From: JAFGIG01 sp964397545
GTDB lineage: Bacteria; SDB-A
DNA length: 64,000 bases
Direction: 5' to 3'
Assembly (NCBI GenBank): GCA_964397545.1
Contig: CAYNIW010000002.1
Span: 91,306-155,305 of the forward strand
Shown: one piece after another, positions 16,339 through 25,610 of the stretch
Numbering within the stretch: the stretch's first letter is position 1
How the letters are laid out: each line of letters starts with the position of its first letter
The notes under the pieces: model-generated
The model's database searches: none
Told to the model about the DNA's origin: nothing
Seen by the model: the letters and a program-made list of their open reading frames with translations, nothing else
Position numbers and translations under genes: made by a program

Positions 16339-17619
16339 GTGAAGGGATTATTGTCTTTCAAGTTTATCCTGCCGGTCCTGTCATTAGTCGTTTTTTCTTG
16401 CGGTGTAAGAATTAGCCAGGAAACACAGACTTGGATAGACGATTTGTATGATTCGTCCGAATATCCTGAGGGTAAGGAAAGATACAGTTACGCTCTGAGA
16501 ATGGCTTGCGATCAGGGTGAGTTATCCTTTGCCAGAGAACTAATTTCTGCCGGTGCCGATGTCAATTCCCCTGACGAGTGGGGTTGGACTCCTCTTCACT
16601 ACGCTACAAGGGAAGGTTACAGTGATATAGTTAACCTTTTGATCAACTCCGGCGCGGATATATCTTTCAGGGGTAAAACTTCTATTGACGCCAACACTGC
16701 TGGGTATTGGATACCTCTTCATCTCGCGGCTTATAACGGCCGATATGAAATTTCAAAACTGCTTCTCGACAAAGGTTCTGACGTGAACTCACATGTATGG
16801 GGAGATTCCGGCGACACGCCGCTTCATCTCGCCTCAAGAGAGGGATTTTACGAACTCATAGACCTTTTAATTGAAAGAGGCGCAAGTGTAGATTCGAGAA
16901 ACGAATACGGAGAGACATCTCTTTTCGCCGCTTCGGAATACGGTCATCTTATCGCAGTTCAGGAACTGCTCAGAAACGGCGCTTCAGTGGATATTTCCGA
17001 TTTATACGGCGTGACGCCTTTGCACATGGCGTCAAATTACGGTCATCTTCTTGTCGTCAAAGAATTGATTTCAAAGGGCGCAGATGTCAACGCTGAAAAA
17101 GAAAACGGATGGACTTCTCTTCATTACGCTGCAAGGGAAGGATACGCGGATATAGTTAAAGTTCTTTTGGAAGCCGGAGCTAAAATTGACGCCGAAGGAA
17201 AGACATCAATTGACGACATTATAGTAGGTTACTGGACTCCTCTGCATTTGGCATCCTACAACGGTGAAAATGATATTATATCTCTGTTGGTATCTTCCGG
17301 CGCAGATGTCAATTGTGTAGCCAGAGGTGATTCGGGAGTTACTCCTGTTCATATAGCTGCCACGGAGGGGTATCTTGAAACGGTTAAAGTGCTTATAGCT
17401 AACGGAGCGGACGTCAACAAAGGAACCGTTAAATTATGGACAGCTCTGCACTATGCTTCACAATACGGTTACACAGAGATAGTCGAAGAGCTTATTTCGG
17501 CGGGAGCCGGCGTGAATGCAAAAAACGACGAACAGCACACTCCTCTTTTCTATGCCGAACTTTCAGGCCACACCGAGATACAGAAATTGCTCAAATCGAA
17601 AGGTGGAGTGAGTCAGTAA
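16339..17619 (+). CDS. Ankyrin-repeat lipoprotein
   Basis: A 426-residue secreted lipoprotein with about eleven ankyrin repeats. The start is the GTG at 16339 because AGGAGGT lies 6 bp upstream; in-frame ATGs further up lie in the promoter. Residues 1-20 are a lipoprotein signal (LSLVVFSC). Repeats carry the usual TPLHxAxxxGxxxIVxxLLxxGADVN consensus. Two blocks of about three repeats each are near copies, and each carries an unusual insertion (GKTSIDANTAGYW and GKTSIDDIIVGYW), 525 bp apart. Ankyrin repeats bind proteins; the partner is unknown. It is monocistronic and converges on wecB with 5 bp between. Confidence 0.9.
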   Translation: MKGLLSFKFILPVLSLVVFSCGVRISQETQTWIDDLYDSSEYPEGKERYSYALRMACDQGELSFARELISAGADVNSPDEWGWTPLHYATREGYSDIVNLLINSGADISFRGKTSIDANTAGYWIPLHLAAYNGRYEISKLLLDKGSDVNSHVWGDSGDTPLHLASREGFYELIDLLIERGASVDSRNEYGETSLFAASEYGHLIAVQELLRNGASVDISDLYGVTPLHMASNYGHLLVVKELISKGADVNAEKENGWTSLHYAAREGYADIVKVLLEAGAKIDAEGKTSIDDIIVGYWTPLHLASYNGENDIISLLVSSGADVNCVARGDSGVTPVHIAATEGYLETVKVLIANGADVNKGTVKLWTALHYASQYGYTEIVEELISAGAGVNAKNDEQHTPLFYAELSGHTEIQKLLKSKGGVSQ

Positions 17620-17624
17620 AGATA

Positions 17625-18674
17625 TCAGATACCGAAAACCGAGACAATAGATTGCCATGCCCTGAGAGAAACCTCTGTGTCCCAGTTTGCCGGTAGATTC
17701 GAATGTTTTGTCTTTTCGAATGATTCTTTAAGAGCATCTTTCAATTTATGGGGATCTCCTAAAAGAGTGTTGGTTCCGAAATCGATTGTCTCAGGCCATT
17801 CTGAGTTTTCTCTGAGAGTCACGCAGGGCGTCTTGAGAATTGTAGCTTCCGTCTGAACACCACCGGAGTCCGTAATAACGAAAGAGCACTTTGAGAGATT
17901 GACTATAAATTCTGAATATGGGAGAGGACCGCAGACGCGTATTTTGTCGGGTATAATTATGTTTCCTAAACCTTTCATTGTCCTCGGATGCACGGGGAAA
18001 TAGACAGGACATAGGACGTTTTCACTGACAGCGGACAACGTATTGAGCAGTTTATCAGGGTTGTCCACGTTGAAAGGCCTGTGAAGGGTCATTAGTCCGA
18101 AATTTTCTCTCTCGGTGGATTTATTTTTAACGTGAGTCAGAGATTCGGCAAGTATGTTCCCCGCATGAATGATTGAACCCTTTTTTATTCCCTGGTTTCC
18201 GAGGTTCGAGACCGCTGTCTCAGTCGGCGCCAGATGCAGGTCTGACAGGGAGTCCACAACCACTCTGTTCTGTTCTTCCGGCATTGACATGTCGAAAGAT
18301 CTTACTCCGGCTTCGAGATGTATTAAAAAAAGACCCATTTTTGAGGAAGTAACGGCGGCCGCAAGTGTGGAATTGACGTCTCCGACTGCGATAACGGCAT
18401 CGGGAAGAGATGTCTTAAAAGCTTTTTCGAGGCGCGTCATTACCTCGGCTATCTGTGAAGAGGGGGTTTTGTCTTTTATATCAAATGAGATATCCGGGAC
18501 AGGAAGGGAGAAATCTTCGAGAATGGCTCCGTGCATTGAATGATCATAATGCTGGCCAGTGTGAATAAGCCGGATTCTGAAAAGATCTTTGAATGAATCA
18601 TTGTATCTTCTGATGAGGGGGGCTATTTTTACAAGGTTCGGCCTTGTTCCCGAGACGATTGTGACTTTTTTCAC
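17625..18674 (-). CDS. wecB: UDP-N-acetylglucosamine 2-epimerase, non-hydrolysing
   Basis: Converts UDP-GlcNAc to UDP-ManNAc for surface polysaccharides, in the cytoplasm. The 349 residues show SGTRPNLVKIAPLI at the N-terminus, HTGQHYDHSM, GDVNSTLAAAV, HLEAGVRSFDMSMPEEQNR (the conserved Glu-Arg region) and TDSGGVQTEA in the nucleotide-binding half. It overlaps rsmE by 4 bp and so is the last gene of the heat-shock run. Later genes for this polysaccharide are not adjacent; an export protein is at 52 kb. Confidence 0.92.
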   Translation of the reverse strand: MKKVTIVSGTRPNLVKIAPLIRRYNDSFKDLFRIRLIHTGQHYDHSMHGAILEDFSLPVPDISFDIKDKTPSSQIAEVMTRLEKAFKTSLPDAVIAVGDVNSTLAAAVTSSKMGLFLIHLEAGVRSFDMSMPEEQNRVVVDSLSDLHLAPTETAVSNLGNQGIKKGSIIHAGNILAESLTHVKNKSTERENFGLMTLHRPFNVDNPDKLLNTLSAVSENVLCPVYFPVHPRTMKGLGNIIIPDKIRVCGPLPYSEFIVNLSKCSFVITDSGGVQTEATILKTPCVTLRENSEWPETIDFGTNTLLGDPHKLKDALKESFEKTKHSNLPANWDTEVSLRAWQSIVSVFGI

Positions 18675-19417
18675 ATATAGCCTTGAATTGATGCGAGTTT
18701 CGAATAAAGAGCCATAGCCGTTCCGACAATCGCCGCGGTTTCAGTTCTAAGAGTAGTGAAGCCGAAAGAAACCGGAGTGATGTTCATGTCCCTGAATAGG
18801 TTTCTTTCTCGTTCCGTCCATCCTCCTTCAGGTCCCACCAATATGCAGTTTAGGGATGAAAGATGCTTTACGGAATAATTATCGGAATCAATATCCATGA
18901 AAAAACACTTTCCGGAATTGAAAGAGGGGGAAGAAATAAAATCCGCAAGAGTAATTGTATTTTCAATTTTCGGCAGTAGAATCCTGCCTGATTGTTTCAG
19001 AGCGGAGAGAGCGATTTTTATCAATCTGTCTCTTTGGAGCTCTGTTTTCTGTGAACGTGATGATATCAGAGGCTGGATTTGCGTGGCGCCGATTTCCGTC
19101 ACCTTTGAGACCATGAATTCAAATCTCTTTTTATCCGTGACCGAACACGCGACCGTGAGCTGAATTTTTTTTTCAATGAAATTCGATGTGTCAATTATTT
19201 CTGTTATTTGGCAGAGAGCCGGACCTTTATCTTTTTTCAACTCAAACAGCGCTTTTAGAAGCATCCCTCTGCCGTCTGTCGCGAAAAATTCCTCTCCGGA
19301 TTTCAAGCGGAATGATTTTTTTGCGTGTTTGACTTCGTCCGCGCTTAAAATGCAGGTTTTTTCATTGATATCGAAGGCGGATAAAATAAAAAGAGGTTTT
19401 CTAAGAGTTGAGATCAA
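18671..19417 (-). CDS. rsmE: 16S rRNA m3U1498 methyltransferase RsmE
   Basis: SPOUT-class methyltransferase that methylates U1498 of 16S rRNA. The 248 residues end with the SAM-binding knot: LVGPEGGWTERERNLF and FTTLRTETAAIVG are family signatures. The N-terminal half is the PUA-like RNA-binding domain. It overlaps dnaJ by 4 bp. Coupling of rsmE to dnaJ is common in several bacterial phyla, including Firmicutes, which supports the call. Confidence 0.93.
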   Translation of the reverse strand: MISTLRKPLFILSAFDINEKTCILSADEVKHAKKSFRLKSGEEFFATDGRGMLLKALFELKKDKGPALCQITEIIDTSNFIEKKIQLTVACSVTDKKRFEFMVSKVTEIGATQIQPLISSRSQKTELQRDRLIKIALSALKQSGRILLPKIENTITLADFISSPSFNSGKCFFMDIDSDNYSVKHLSSLNCILVGPEGGWTERERNLFRDMNITPVSFGFTTLRTETAAIVGTAMALYSKLASIQGYM

Positions 19418-20595
19418 TCTATGTTGAATAGCTTCCTCGATGGGGGAGGAGTGTCTTTAGCTATTTCCTGACCCAATTCCTTAATAAGTTCTTTGGCTTT
19501 TTTTGACAGATTTCCGGGCGTCCATGATATCACCTCGACAAGCTGATCTCCCTTTTGATTCTTCTTCGGATAAGGTAATCCTTTGTTTTTGAGCCTGAAG
19601 ACATGTCCTGTCTGAGTTGACGACGGGACGGACATCATTACGTCCCCTTCTATAGTGGGAACCTTTATTTTGCCTCCGATAGCCAGAAGGTCAATTGAAA
19701 CAGGGAATCTGCATAAAATGTTTCTTCCGGACCGGAGAAAAATTTCGTCCGGAATTTCAGAAATGTTGATTATAAGATCGCCTCTGCCTCCGCCGAATTT
19801 GCCTGCGTTTCCCTCGCCTCTGAGGACATAGGGTCCTTCTTCCGGTATCACTCCCGCCGGCAGATTTATTTCGATTTTGGATGAGACGCTCAGAAGGCCT
19901 TCTCCGCGGCATTTTGAGCAGGGATTTTTTATTTCAAAACCGGAACCGCCGCATTTAGCGCAGGTGGCGGTTGAGACCATCCTTCCGAACATTGTATTAA
20001 TGGATTTTTTTACGTATCCGGAACCTTGACAGTCGGAACATGTCTGCTTGTCGCTCTTATCCTTGTATCCTGCTCCCCGGCATTCGCCGCAAGTCTCATG
20101 CCTTGACAAGGTGATGGTTTTTTTTACCTCTGAATTCATCTCGGAAAGATGAAGCTTCAGAGAGATTTCAATGCTCCTGCCAATTTGAGGAGAAAAGGAG
20201 TTTTTCTGTTTTCTGGTTCTAAATCCATGAGATGATCCGAAAAAGGAGCCCAATATGTCTTCGAGGCCGCCGAAACTGCCGAATATATCGCTTAAATCGT
20301 CCATGTGAGTGAAATCTCTCATCGAAAACCCGTTTTGCCCGAAACTCTGAGAAAGCCCGTCGTGGCCAAACCTGTCGTATTGGGCGCGTTTGTTTTTGTC
20401 CATTAGGACTTCGTAGGCTTCGCTGATTTCCTTGAATTTTTCGGCGGCTTGTTTTTCGTCTCCTCTGTTCAGGTCCGGATGATACTTTTTAGCTAAACTT
20501 CTGTATGCTTTTTTAATCTCTTCTTCAGAAGCAGATTTCTCGACTCCTAGAACTTCGTAGTAGTCTCTTTTTTTCTGTGTATCAGGTCTCTGCAT
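19414..20595 (-). CDS. dnaJ: Chaperone DnaJ
   Basis: Type I Hsp40 co-chaperone, 393 residues. The J domain (about 10-75) has the HPD motif in KKYHPDLN. A Gly/Phe-rich linker follows. Four CxxCxGxG zinc repeats are intact: CGECRGAG, CSDCQGSG, CAKCGGSG, CSKCRGEG. C-terminal substrate-binding domains I and II complete it. It delivers clients to DnaK and triggers ATP hydrolysis. It begins 18 bp after dnaK. Confidence 0.97.
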   Translation of the reverse strand: MQRPDTQKKRDYYEVLGVEKSASEEEIKKAYRSLAKKYHPDLNRGDEKQAAEKFKEISEAYEVLMDKNKRAQYDRFGHDGLSQSFGQNGFSMRDFTHMDDLSDIFGSFGGLEDILGSFFGSSHGFRTRKQKNSFSPQIGRSIEISLKLHLSEMNSEVKKTITLSRHETCGECRGAGYKDKSDKQTCSDCQGSGYVKKSINTMFGRMVSTATCAKCGGSGFEIKNPCSKCRGEGLLSVSSKIEINLPAGVIPEEGPYVLRGEGNAGKFGGGRGDLIINISEIPDEIFLRSGRNILCRFPVSIDLLAIGGKIKVPTIEGDVMMSVPSSTQTGHVFRLKNKGLPYPKKNQKGDQLVEVISWTPGNLSKKAKELIKELGQEIAKDTPPPSRKLFNID

Positions 20596-20613
20596 CGTTT
20601 CCGGAAATCTTTT

Positions 20614-22524
20614 TTATTTTTCCTGGCCGTCGTTAATCACTTCGAAATCGGCGTCGCTTTCAGCGGAAGTTTGATCGGATTCGGTTTTCGGCTCCTGTTG
20701 TTCCTGAGAACCTTTCTGATTTTCCTGCTGGTAGAGCCTCTGCGCGATAGGGTTGAAAGAGTTGGTCAAGGCGTTCAATGCGTTTGTTATTGAAGTGAGG
20801 TCGTTATTCTCTATAGCTTTTTTAACTCTTTCGATATCGGATTCGATTGTGATTTTTTCCTCCTGAGATATGGAAGAAGAATTATCCCTGATTGTCTTTT
20901 CTATGGTGTAAATGAGATTGTCCGCCTGATTCTTTGTCTCGATGAGTTTTTTCTTTTCTTTATCTTCTGTCTCGTGTTCCTTTGCCTCTCTGACCATTCT
21001 GTTTATCTCTTCTTCGCTGATACCCGTGCCGGCTTCGATTCTGATTTTCTGTTCTCTCGAAGTAGCCAGATCCTTTGCCGATACATGAAGAATTCCGTCG
21101 GCGTCAATATCGAATGTCACTTCTATTTGAGGAATGCCCCTCGGAGCCGGCGGTATGTTGATTAGATCGAATCTTCCGAGTGTTCTGTTGTCTGTAGCCA
21201 TTTCTCTTTCGCCCTGAAGGACGTGTATTGTTACGCTAGTCTGGTTGTCTGAAGCAGTGCTGAATATCTGGCTTTTTTTGGTGGGAATGGTCGTATTTCT
21301 CTCGATTATTTTTGTCATCACTCCCCCGAGAGTCTCTATTCCGAGAGAGAGAGGAGTCACGTCCAGAAGAAGAACATCCTTTACGTCGCCTGCCAAAACA
21401 GCCCCCTGTATGGCGGCTCCTATTGCGACAACTTCGTCAGGGTTTATGCCTTTGTGAGGTTCTTTGGAAAAGAAATTGGATACGGTCGCTTGCACTTTAG
21501 GCATTCTGGTCATCCCGCCCACGAGAATTACTTCATCTATGTCGGCAGGTGAAAGTTTCGCATCATAAAGGGCTTGTTCGCATGGTCTGAGGGTTCTTTT
21601 TACGAGATCTTCCACGAGAGATTCCAGTTTTGCCCTTGTCAGAGTAAAATCCAGATGCTTTGCTCCGGTGCTGTCAGCGGTTATGTAGGGCAGTTGAATC
21701 GGTCTTTCAAGAGATGTCGAAAGCTCTCTTTTTGCCCTTTCCGCAGCTTCTCTGAGCCTCTGAAGAGCTTGAGGGTCCTTTCTAAGGTCTATTCCGTCAG
21801 TCTTGATGAATTCTTCGGCGACATAATCGACAATTCTCTGGTCGAAATCGTCACCTCCGAGATGAGTGTCTCCGTTTGTCGAGATCACTTCGAAAACACC
21901 GTCTCCGATTTCGAGTATGCTTATGTCGAAAGTCCCTCCGCCCAAATCATATACCGCTATTTTCTGGTTCTTTTTCTTGTCAAGTCCGTAAGCGAGCGCG
22001 GCTGCTGTGGGTTCGTTAATAATTCTCATGACTTCGAGGCCGGCTATCTTACCGGCGTCTTTCGTCGCTTGTCTTTGGGCGTCGTTGAAATAAGCGGGAA
22101 CCGTGATTACAGCTTTTGTGATTTTTGTTCCCAAGTAATCTTCAGCGGATTTTTTCAGATATTGAAGGGTCATGGAAGAAACTTCCTGAGGTGTGTATTC
22201 TTTGCCCATAGCCGCAACCTTGACGCCCGCAGAACCCCCGTCGATAATTTCATAGGGGACAAGATCTCTCTCCCTGTTAACCTCTTCGATTCTTCTTCCC
22301 ATGAATCTCTTAATCGAATAAATAGTATTTTTTGCGTTCGTTATCTGCTGTCTTTTGGCTAAAAGACCGACGAGTCTTTCGTTTTGCTTTGTGAAACCGA
22401 CGACTGAGGGAGTCGTTCTCTCTCCGTCAGGATTTGGAATTACAACAGGTTCGTTTCCTTCGACAACCGCCACGCAGGAATTAGTTGTCCCTAGGTCAAT
22501 ACCGATTATTTTTTCGCTTGCCAT
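20614..22524 (-). CDS. dnaK: Chaperone DnaK (Hsp70)
   Basis: ATP-dependent Hsp70 chaperone, 636 residues, full length. IGIDLGTTNSCVAV begins the ATPase domain; IAVYDLGGGTFDISILEI and VILVGGMTRMPKVQ are further Hsp70 signatures. The substrate-binding domain starts near DVTPLSLGIETLGG. The tail is Q/E-rich and ends in acidic residues. The 24-residue insertion of Gram-negative DnaK in the ATPase domain appears present (GRRIEEVNRERDLVPYEI region). A gap of 19 bp separates it from grpE. Confidence 0.98.
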   Translation of the reverse strand: MASEKIIGIDLGTTNSCVAVVEGNEPVVIPNPDGERTTPSVVGFTKQNERLVGLLAKRQQITNAKNTIYSIKRFMGRRIEEVNRERDLVPYEIIDGGSAGVKVAAMGKEYTPQEVSSMTLQYLKKSAEDYLGTKITKAVITVPAYFNDAQRQATKDAGKIAGLEVMRIINEPTAAALAYGLDKKKNQKIAVYDLGGGTFDISILEIGDGVFEVISTNGDTHLGGDDFDQRIVDYVAEEFIKTDGIDLRKDPQALQRLREAAERAKRELSTSLERPIQLPYITADSTGAKHLDFTLTRAKLESLVEDLVKRTLRPCEQALYDAKLSPADIDEVILVGGMTRMPKVQATVSNFFSKEPHKGINPDEVVAIGAAIQGAVLAGDVKDVLLLDVTPLSLGIETLGGVMTKIIERNTTIPTKKSQIFSTASDNQTSVTIHVLQGEREMATDNRTLGRFDLINIPPAPRGIPQIEVTFDIDADGILHVSAKDLATSREQKIRIEAGTGISEEEINRMVREAKEHETEDKEKKKLIETKNQADNLIYTIEKTIRDNSSSISQEEKITIESDIERVKKAIENNDLTSITNALNALTNSFNPIAQRLYQQENQKGSQEQQEPKTESDQTSAESDADFEVINDGQEK

Positions 22525-22543
22525 AACCGCTCCTTTATCAATA

Positions 22544-23164
22544 TTATTTGTTTTCGCAATTTATATCAGTTTCAGCTGGTTCCTGGGAGAGATTTTCAAA
22601 CCGTCCTACAATTACCTGAGCCGGCCTGAGAACCTCATCGTCTTTTAAGAATCCTTTCCGCAGAACCCGGATTATTTTCCCGTCATAATCGGAGTCTTCA
22701 ACGGGCTCGGATGCCACTGCCTCGTGTATTCTCGGATCGAAATCATCCCCGAGTTCTCCGTAGGAAGAGGCGTTGTGAGAAACCAGGAGGTTTTTAATTT
22801 TGTTTTGGATAATATCCAGACCTTGGAGGAATTCGTCTTCGTTTTTACAGTTGATAAAAAAACTTTTTCCCCTATCGAAATCGTCCTGAATCTCGAGTAT
22901 GTCTTTAAGTATATCTATTTGACCGCATTTGTAATCCTTAAAAGACTCTTTTTTTGTCCTTTTTTTGAAATTTTCGAAATCGGCCATCGTGCGCAGGTAG
23001 TTTTCGTATAGTTCTTTATATTTCCTGTTCAGCTCTTCATTTTCAGCCTCGATCTTAATTTTATCTTTCTCGAGGCTTTCAGCCAGCGTTTTGTATTCCT
23101 CGTCAATATTCAGTAGTTCAATATCTTCATTTGAGTTGTTTTCGTTTTCACAATTTTCAAACAC
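22544..23164 (-). CDS. grpE: Nucleotide exchange factor GrpE
   Basis: Releases ADP from DnaK. The 206 residues have an acidic N-terminus, a long coiled coil (about 25-110) with YLRTMADFENFKKRTKKE, and a beta-wing with DDFDPRIHEAVAS and VLRKGFLKDDEVLRPAQVIVG. The start is taken as GTG at 23164; GGAGG lies about 11 bp upstream, rather far. No hrcA precedes it and no CIRCE repeat is seen, so heat-shock control may differ from HrcA systems. Confidence 0.94.
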   Translation of the reverse strand: MFENCENENNSNEDIELLNIDEEYKTLAESLEKDKIKIEAENEELNRKYKELYENYLRTMADFENFKKRTKKESFKDYKCGQIDILKDILEIQDDFDRGKSFFINCKNEDEFLQGLDIIQNKIKNLLVSHNASSYGELGDDFDPRIHEAVASEPVEDSDYDGKIIRVLRKGFLKDDEVLRPAQVIVGRFENLSQEPAETDINCENK

Positions 23165-23240
23165 TTAGAAAATCCTCCATTTTAGTCTTGGGTCTGAACT
23201 AAGCATACATCTATTAAATTATTTTTCTATATTTCATAAA

Positions 23241-23267
23241 AGTATATAATTATGTTAAAACTGTCAA
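23241..23267 (-). promoter_or_regulatory. Possible promoter for grpE-dnaK-dnaJ-rsmE-wecB
   Basis: A perfect TTGACA on the minus strand (23262-23267) is followed after 15 bp by TATACT (23241-23246). The spacer is shorter than ideal. The gap to the GTG start is about 77 bp. No CIRCE inverted repeat is present in the 192-bp divergent region. Confidence 0.42.
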
Positions 23268-23356
23268 GATTAGTCGAGAAAATAAACTTTTTATGTTATT
23301 ATTTTCAGACGCTGGAGATTGTCATAAATATGCGATGATTTTCACGGAGGTGAATT

Positions 23357-24256
23357 TTGAGAAAAAAGGCCGGAATAAATGTAAAAATCTGGGGGGCAAG
23401 GGGAAGCTATCCTACTCCGGGAAGTGATTTTTCGTATTACGGCGGTAATACTTCATGTGTCGAAACAAGATTCAACAATAGGCTTTTGATATTTGATGCA
23501 GGCAGCGGAATTATCCCTTTGGGTAGGCATATCCAGGAGCAACAACCGGAGGTAAAAAGAATACTTATCTTCCTCAGCCACACTCACCACGACCATATCA
23601 TAGGCTTACCGTTTTTTAAACCCCTCTGGATGCAGAATACGAGGATAGATATTTTCGGACCCGACCTATTTGACACGAATCTCTCGGATATAATTTCAAC
23701 TTGGTTTTCTTCACCTTTGGCGGCTTTTTTCATTGAAGATGTCGCGGCCAAGATTACAGTTCATTCTATAAATCAGTGGGATAAAATCATTCTGCCGTCC
23801 GGAGCCGCAGATGTCCTCATCATCAGAAAAAAGCTTGAATACGCTAGGGTCGGAAAGGAAGATGCAGTCCTGTCCATTCACAAGAATTTTTCTCATCCAA
23901 AGGGAGGCTCTTTTTCATACAGCCTGAAATATCTGGGGAAAAAATTCAGCTATGTCACCGATACCGAAAACTATGTCGGAGGGGACAAGAAAGTCTGTGA
24001 TTTCATCCAGGGTTCCGACCTATTGTTTCATGACTGTCAGTTTACTGACGAGGATTACCCTTCACATCAGGGATTCGGACATTCTTCGCTGGGCTATGTC
24101 CTCGCTCACGCGAAGAAGTCAGCTGTAAAGAAACTCGTTCTGTTTCATCTTAATCCGGAATACAACGACGAAAAAATCAGAACCATGGAAACTGACGCTA
24201 AGGCTATAATTCCAGAAGCTGAAGCAGCCAGAGAGGGAAATTTCTACTCCCTGTGA
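23357..24256 (+). CDS. Metallo-beta-lactamase-fold hydrolase
   Basis: A 299-residue cytosolic hydrolase. The zinc motif SHTHHDHIIGLPF (HxHxDH) is near residue 75; later metal ligands are in TDTENY and LFHDCQF, and a His is in FHLNPEYND. The opening VKIWGARGSYPTPG with YGGNTSCVE is typical of the RNase Z-like/PhnP-like group, which cleaves phosphodiesters, so a phosphodiester or cyclic-nucleotide substrate is likely but not shown. The start is TTG with a strong GGAGGTG site; no ATG fits. It stands alone between a divergent and a convergent gene. Confidence 0.8.
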   Translation: MRKKAGINVKIWGARGSYPTPGSDFSYYGGNTSCVETRFNNRLLIFDAGSGIIPLGRHIQEQQPEVKRILIFLSHTHHDHIIGLPFFKPLWMQNTRIDIFGPDLFDTNLSDIISTWFSSPLAAFFIEDVAAKITVHSINQWDKIILPSGAADVLIIRKKLEYARVGKEDAVLSIHKNFSHPKGGSFSYSLKYLGKKFSYVTDTENYVGGDKKVCDFIQGSDLLFHDCQFTDEDYPSHQGFGHSSLGYVLAHAKKSAVKKLVLFHLNPEYNDEKIRTMETDAKAIIPEAEAAREGNFYSL

Positions 24257-24271
24257 ACTTAAGCGAAAAAG

Positions 24272-25597
24272 TTAAAACCAAATTCTCTCTTTGATGAAAA
24301 CAGTTCCACCGCTTTTGAATTCTACGGGATAAGCGTAAGTAAACTCTCCTCTTGTTCTCGTTCTAATCGATACTCTTACAACATTGTCGTTCTGGCTGAA
24401 AAATATCCTTCCCAGATAGATTTTATCGGGCAGAAGAGTCCAGCTCCTGAGGTCGGCATGTTCAGTGGCCGCTGAAAAAATACCGATTATGCCCGAGAGA
24501 ACTGATCCGAGAACCGAATCCTTATCGTCGGAAATTTCGTCGCCTAATTTTTCTCCGGCCTGCTGGGCGAGATATTTTAATCCGGCTCTTGCTATTGCCC
24601 TTGCGAGTATTCTGCCGCCTCTGTCATGGAGGCTTTCCCTGGCAATTTCTCCCAGATTTTCGACGAGTTCCAGCTCAGCATAATCTTCCGCAGTCCTAAG
24701 GGTGCCTCCCGCCACAGAAGTTACAACCGGTATCAGGACGGGAAGGGCTACCGATAATATTTTTCCGTCATCAAGAGCGGCGTATGACACAGCTTCTTCT
24801 TTGTATGGAAGCTGGCCGGCTTCGAGTATGAAGATGAACTCGCATAATGTATCGTTTAGGAGTTGAAAATTTTCGCTGTAGTCTATGGAATTAAAAAGAA
24901 AAGGAACGTCATTTTCTCTTCTTGTCGCAACAGCGGCTCTTTTCAGGGAACTTACAAGAGAAAAAGGGACAGGCGTTGAGTAATGAACCGCGTAGAGGCT
25001 TTCGTATGTCTTGTAAGATTTAAGGTATTCTATAAAGCAATCGTCGTAAAGCCCTTGACTCTCGTAGAATATACCGGCCATGTATCTCGAGAACGCATCG
25101 TCGGTGTAAGTCGTAGAGCCCTCGAACATGTCTTTGAGAAGGTTGAGTTTGTAATCTATTCTTCTGCACTCTACAAGAGCGTCTTCAGGCATCTCAAGCA
25201 GAGCGTAATTGAACATTTTGTAGAAATTTACCATGACGTTTTCATAGTCCTCGCCGGAATAGGGAAGAGAGTATTCGTTGATAAGGTATGATGAAACTAT
25301 CTGTTTGAAATTGTCTTTGAGTATTCTGTCCATGTATCTTTCGGCTAATTCGAGTTCGCGGTTGCTCTCTTCATAGAGCCCGGCTAAATGAAGAAGCAGT
25401 CCTCTATTGGCAAAATCAAGCGAGACTGCGTTTTCTTCCTTGATGCCGAGGCTGTCGTATAAATAAAGAGCCCTCGGATACTCGCCTCTATAAAGCATAT
25501 TGTTCAGCGGCTCCATCCTTGTCCTGCTCGAAGCGCATGAGGAGAAAGCGAGCACCGCAAAGGCAAAAAAAAGTTTTCTCAGTCTGTTTTTGTTCAT
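24272..25597 (-). CDS. COG3014-like lipoprotein with TPR-like helices
   Basis: A 441-residue lipoprotein: the signal ends LAFSSCAS with lipid-accepting Cys21. Residues about 30-240 are helical and TPR-like (YRGEYPRALYLYDSLG, LLHLAGLYEESNRELELAERY). About 270-370 is alanine/glycine-rich, including LPVLIPVVTSVAGGTL. The C-terminus is beta-rich. Layout and context fit COG3014, an uncharacterised family found beside lpoB in several gammaproteobacteria. It follows the LpoB-like gene by 13 bp. Its function is unknown; a role in controlling cell-wall synthesis is inferred only from its neighbours. Confidence 0.65.
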   Translation of the reverse strand: MNKNRLRKLFFAFAVLAFSSCASSRTRMEPLNNMLYRGEYPRALYLYDSLGIKEENAVSLDFANRGLLLHLAGLYEESNRELELAERYMDRILKDNFKQIVSSYLINEYSLPYSGEDYENVMVNFYKMFNYALLEMPEDALVECRRIDYKLNLLKDMFEGSTTYTDDAFSRYMAGIFYESQGLYDDCFIEYLKSYKTYESLYAVHYSTPVPFSLVSSLKRAAVATRRENDVPFLFNSIDYSENFQLLNDTLCEFIFILEAGQLPYKEEAVSYAALDDGKILSVALPVLIPVVTSVAGGTLRTAEDYAELELVENLGEIARESLHDRGGRILARAIARAGLKYLAQQAGEKLGDEISDDKDSVLGSVLSGIIGIFSAATEHADLRSWTLLPDKIYLGRIFFSQNDNVVRVSIRTRTRGEFTYAYPVEFKSGGTVFIKERIWF

Positions 25598-25610
25598 TTA
25601 AAGATAAAAT

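Noticed and set aside
21574..22362. Open frame of 262 codons opposite dnaK
   Set aside because: Antisense to a highly conserved gene. Long antisense frames are a known by-product of dnaK codon bias, and the translation shows no domain or ribosome site.
23165..23356. CIRCE operator upstream of grpE
   Set aside because: No TTAGCACTC inverted repeat is present in the 192-bp gap.
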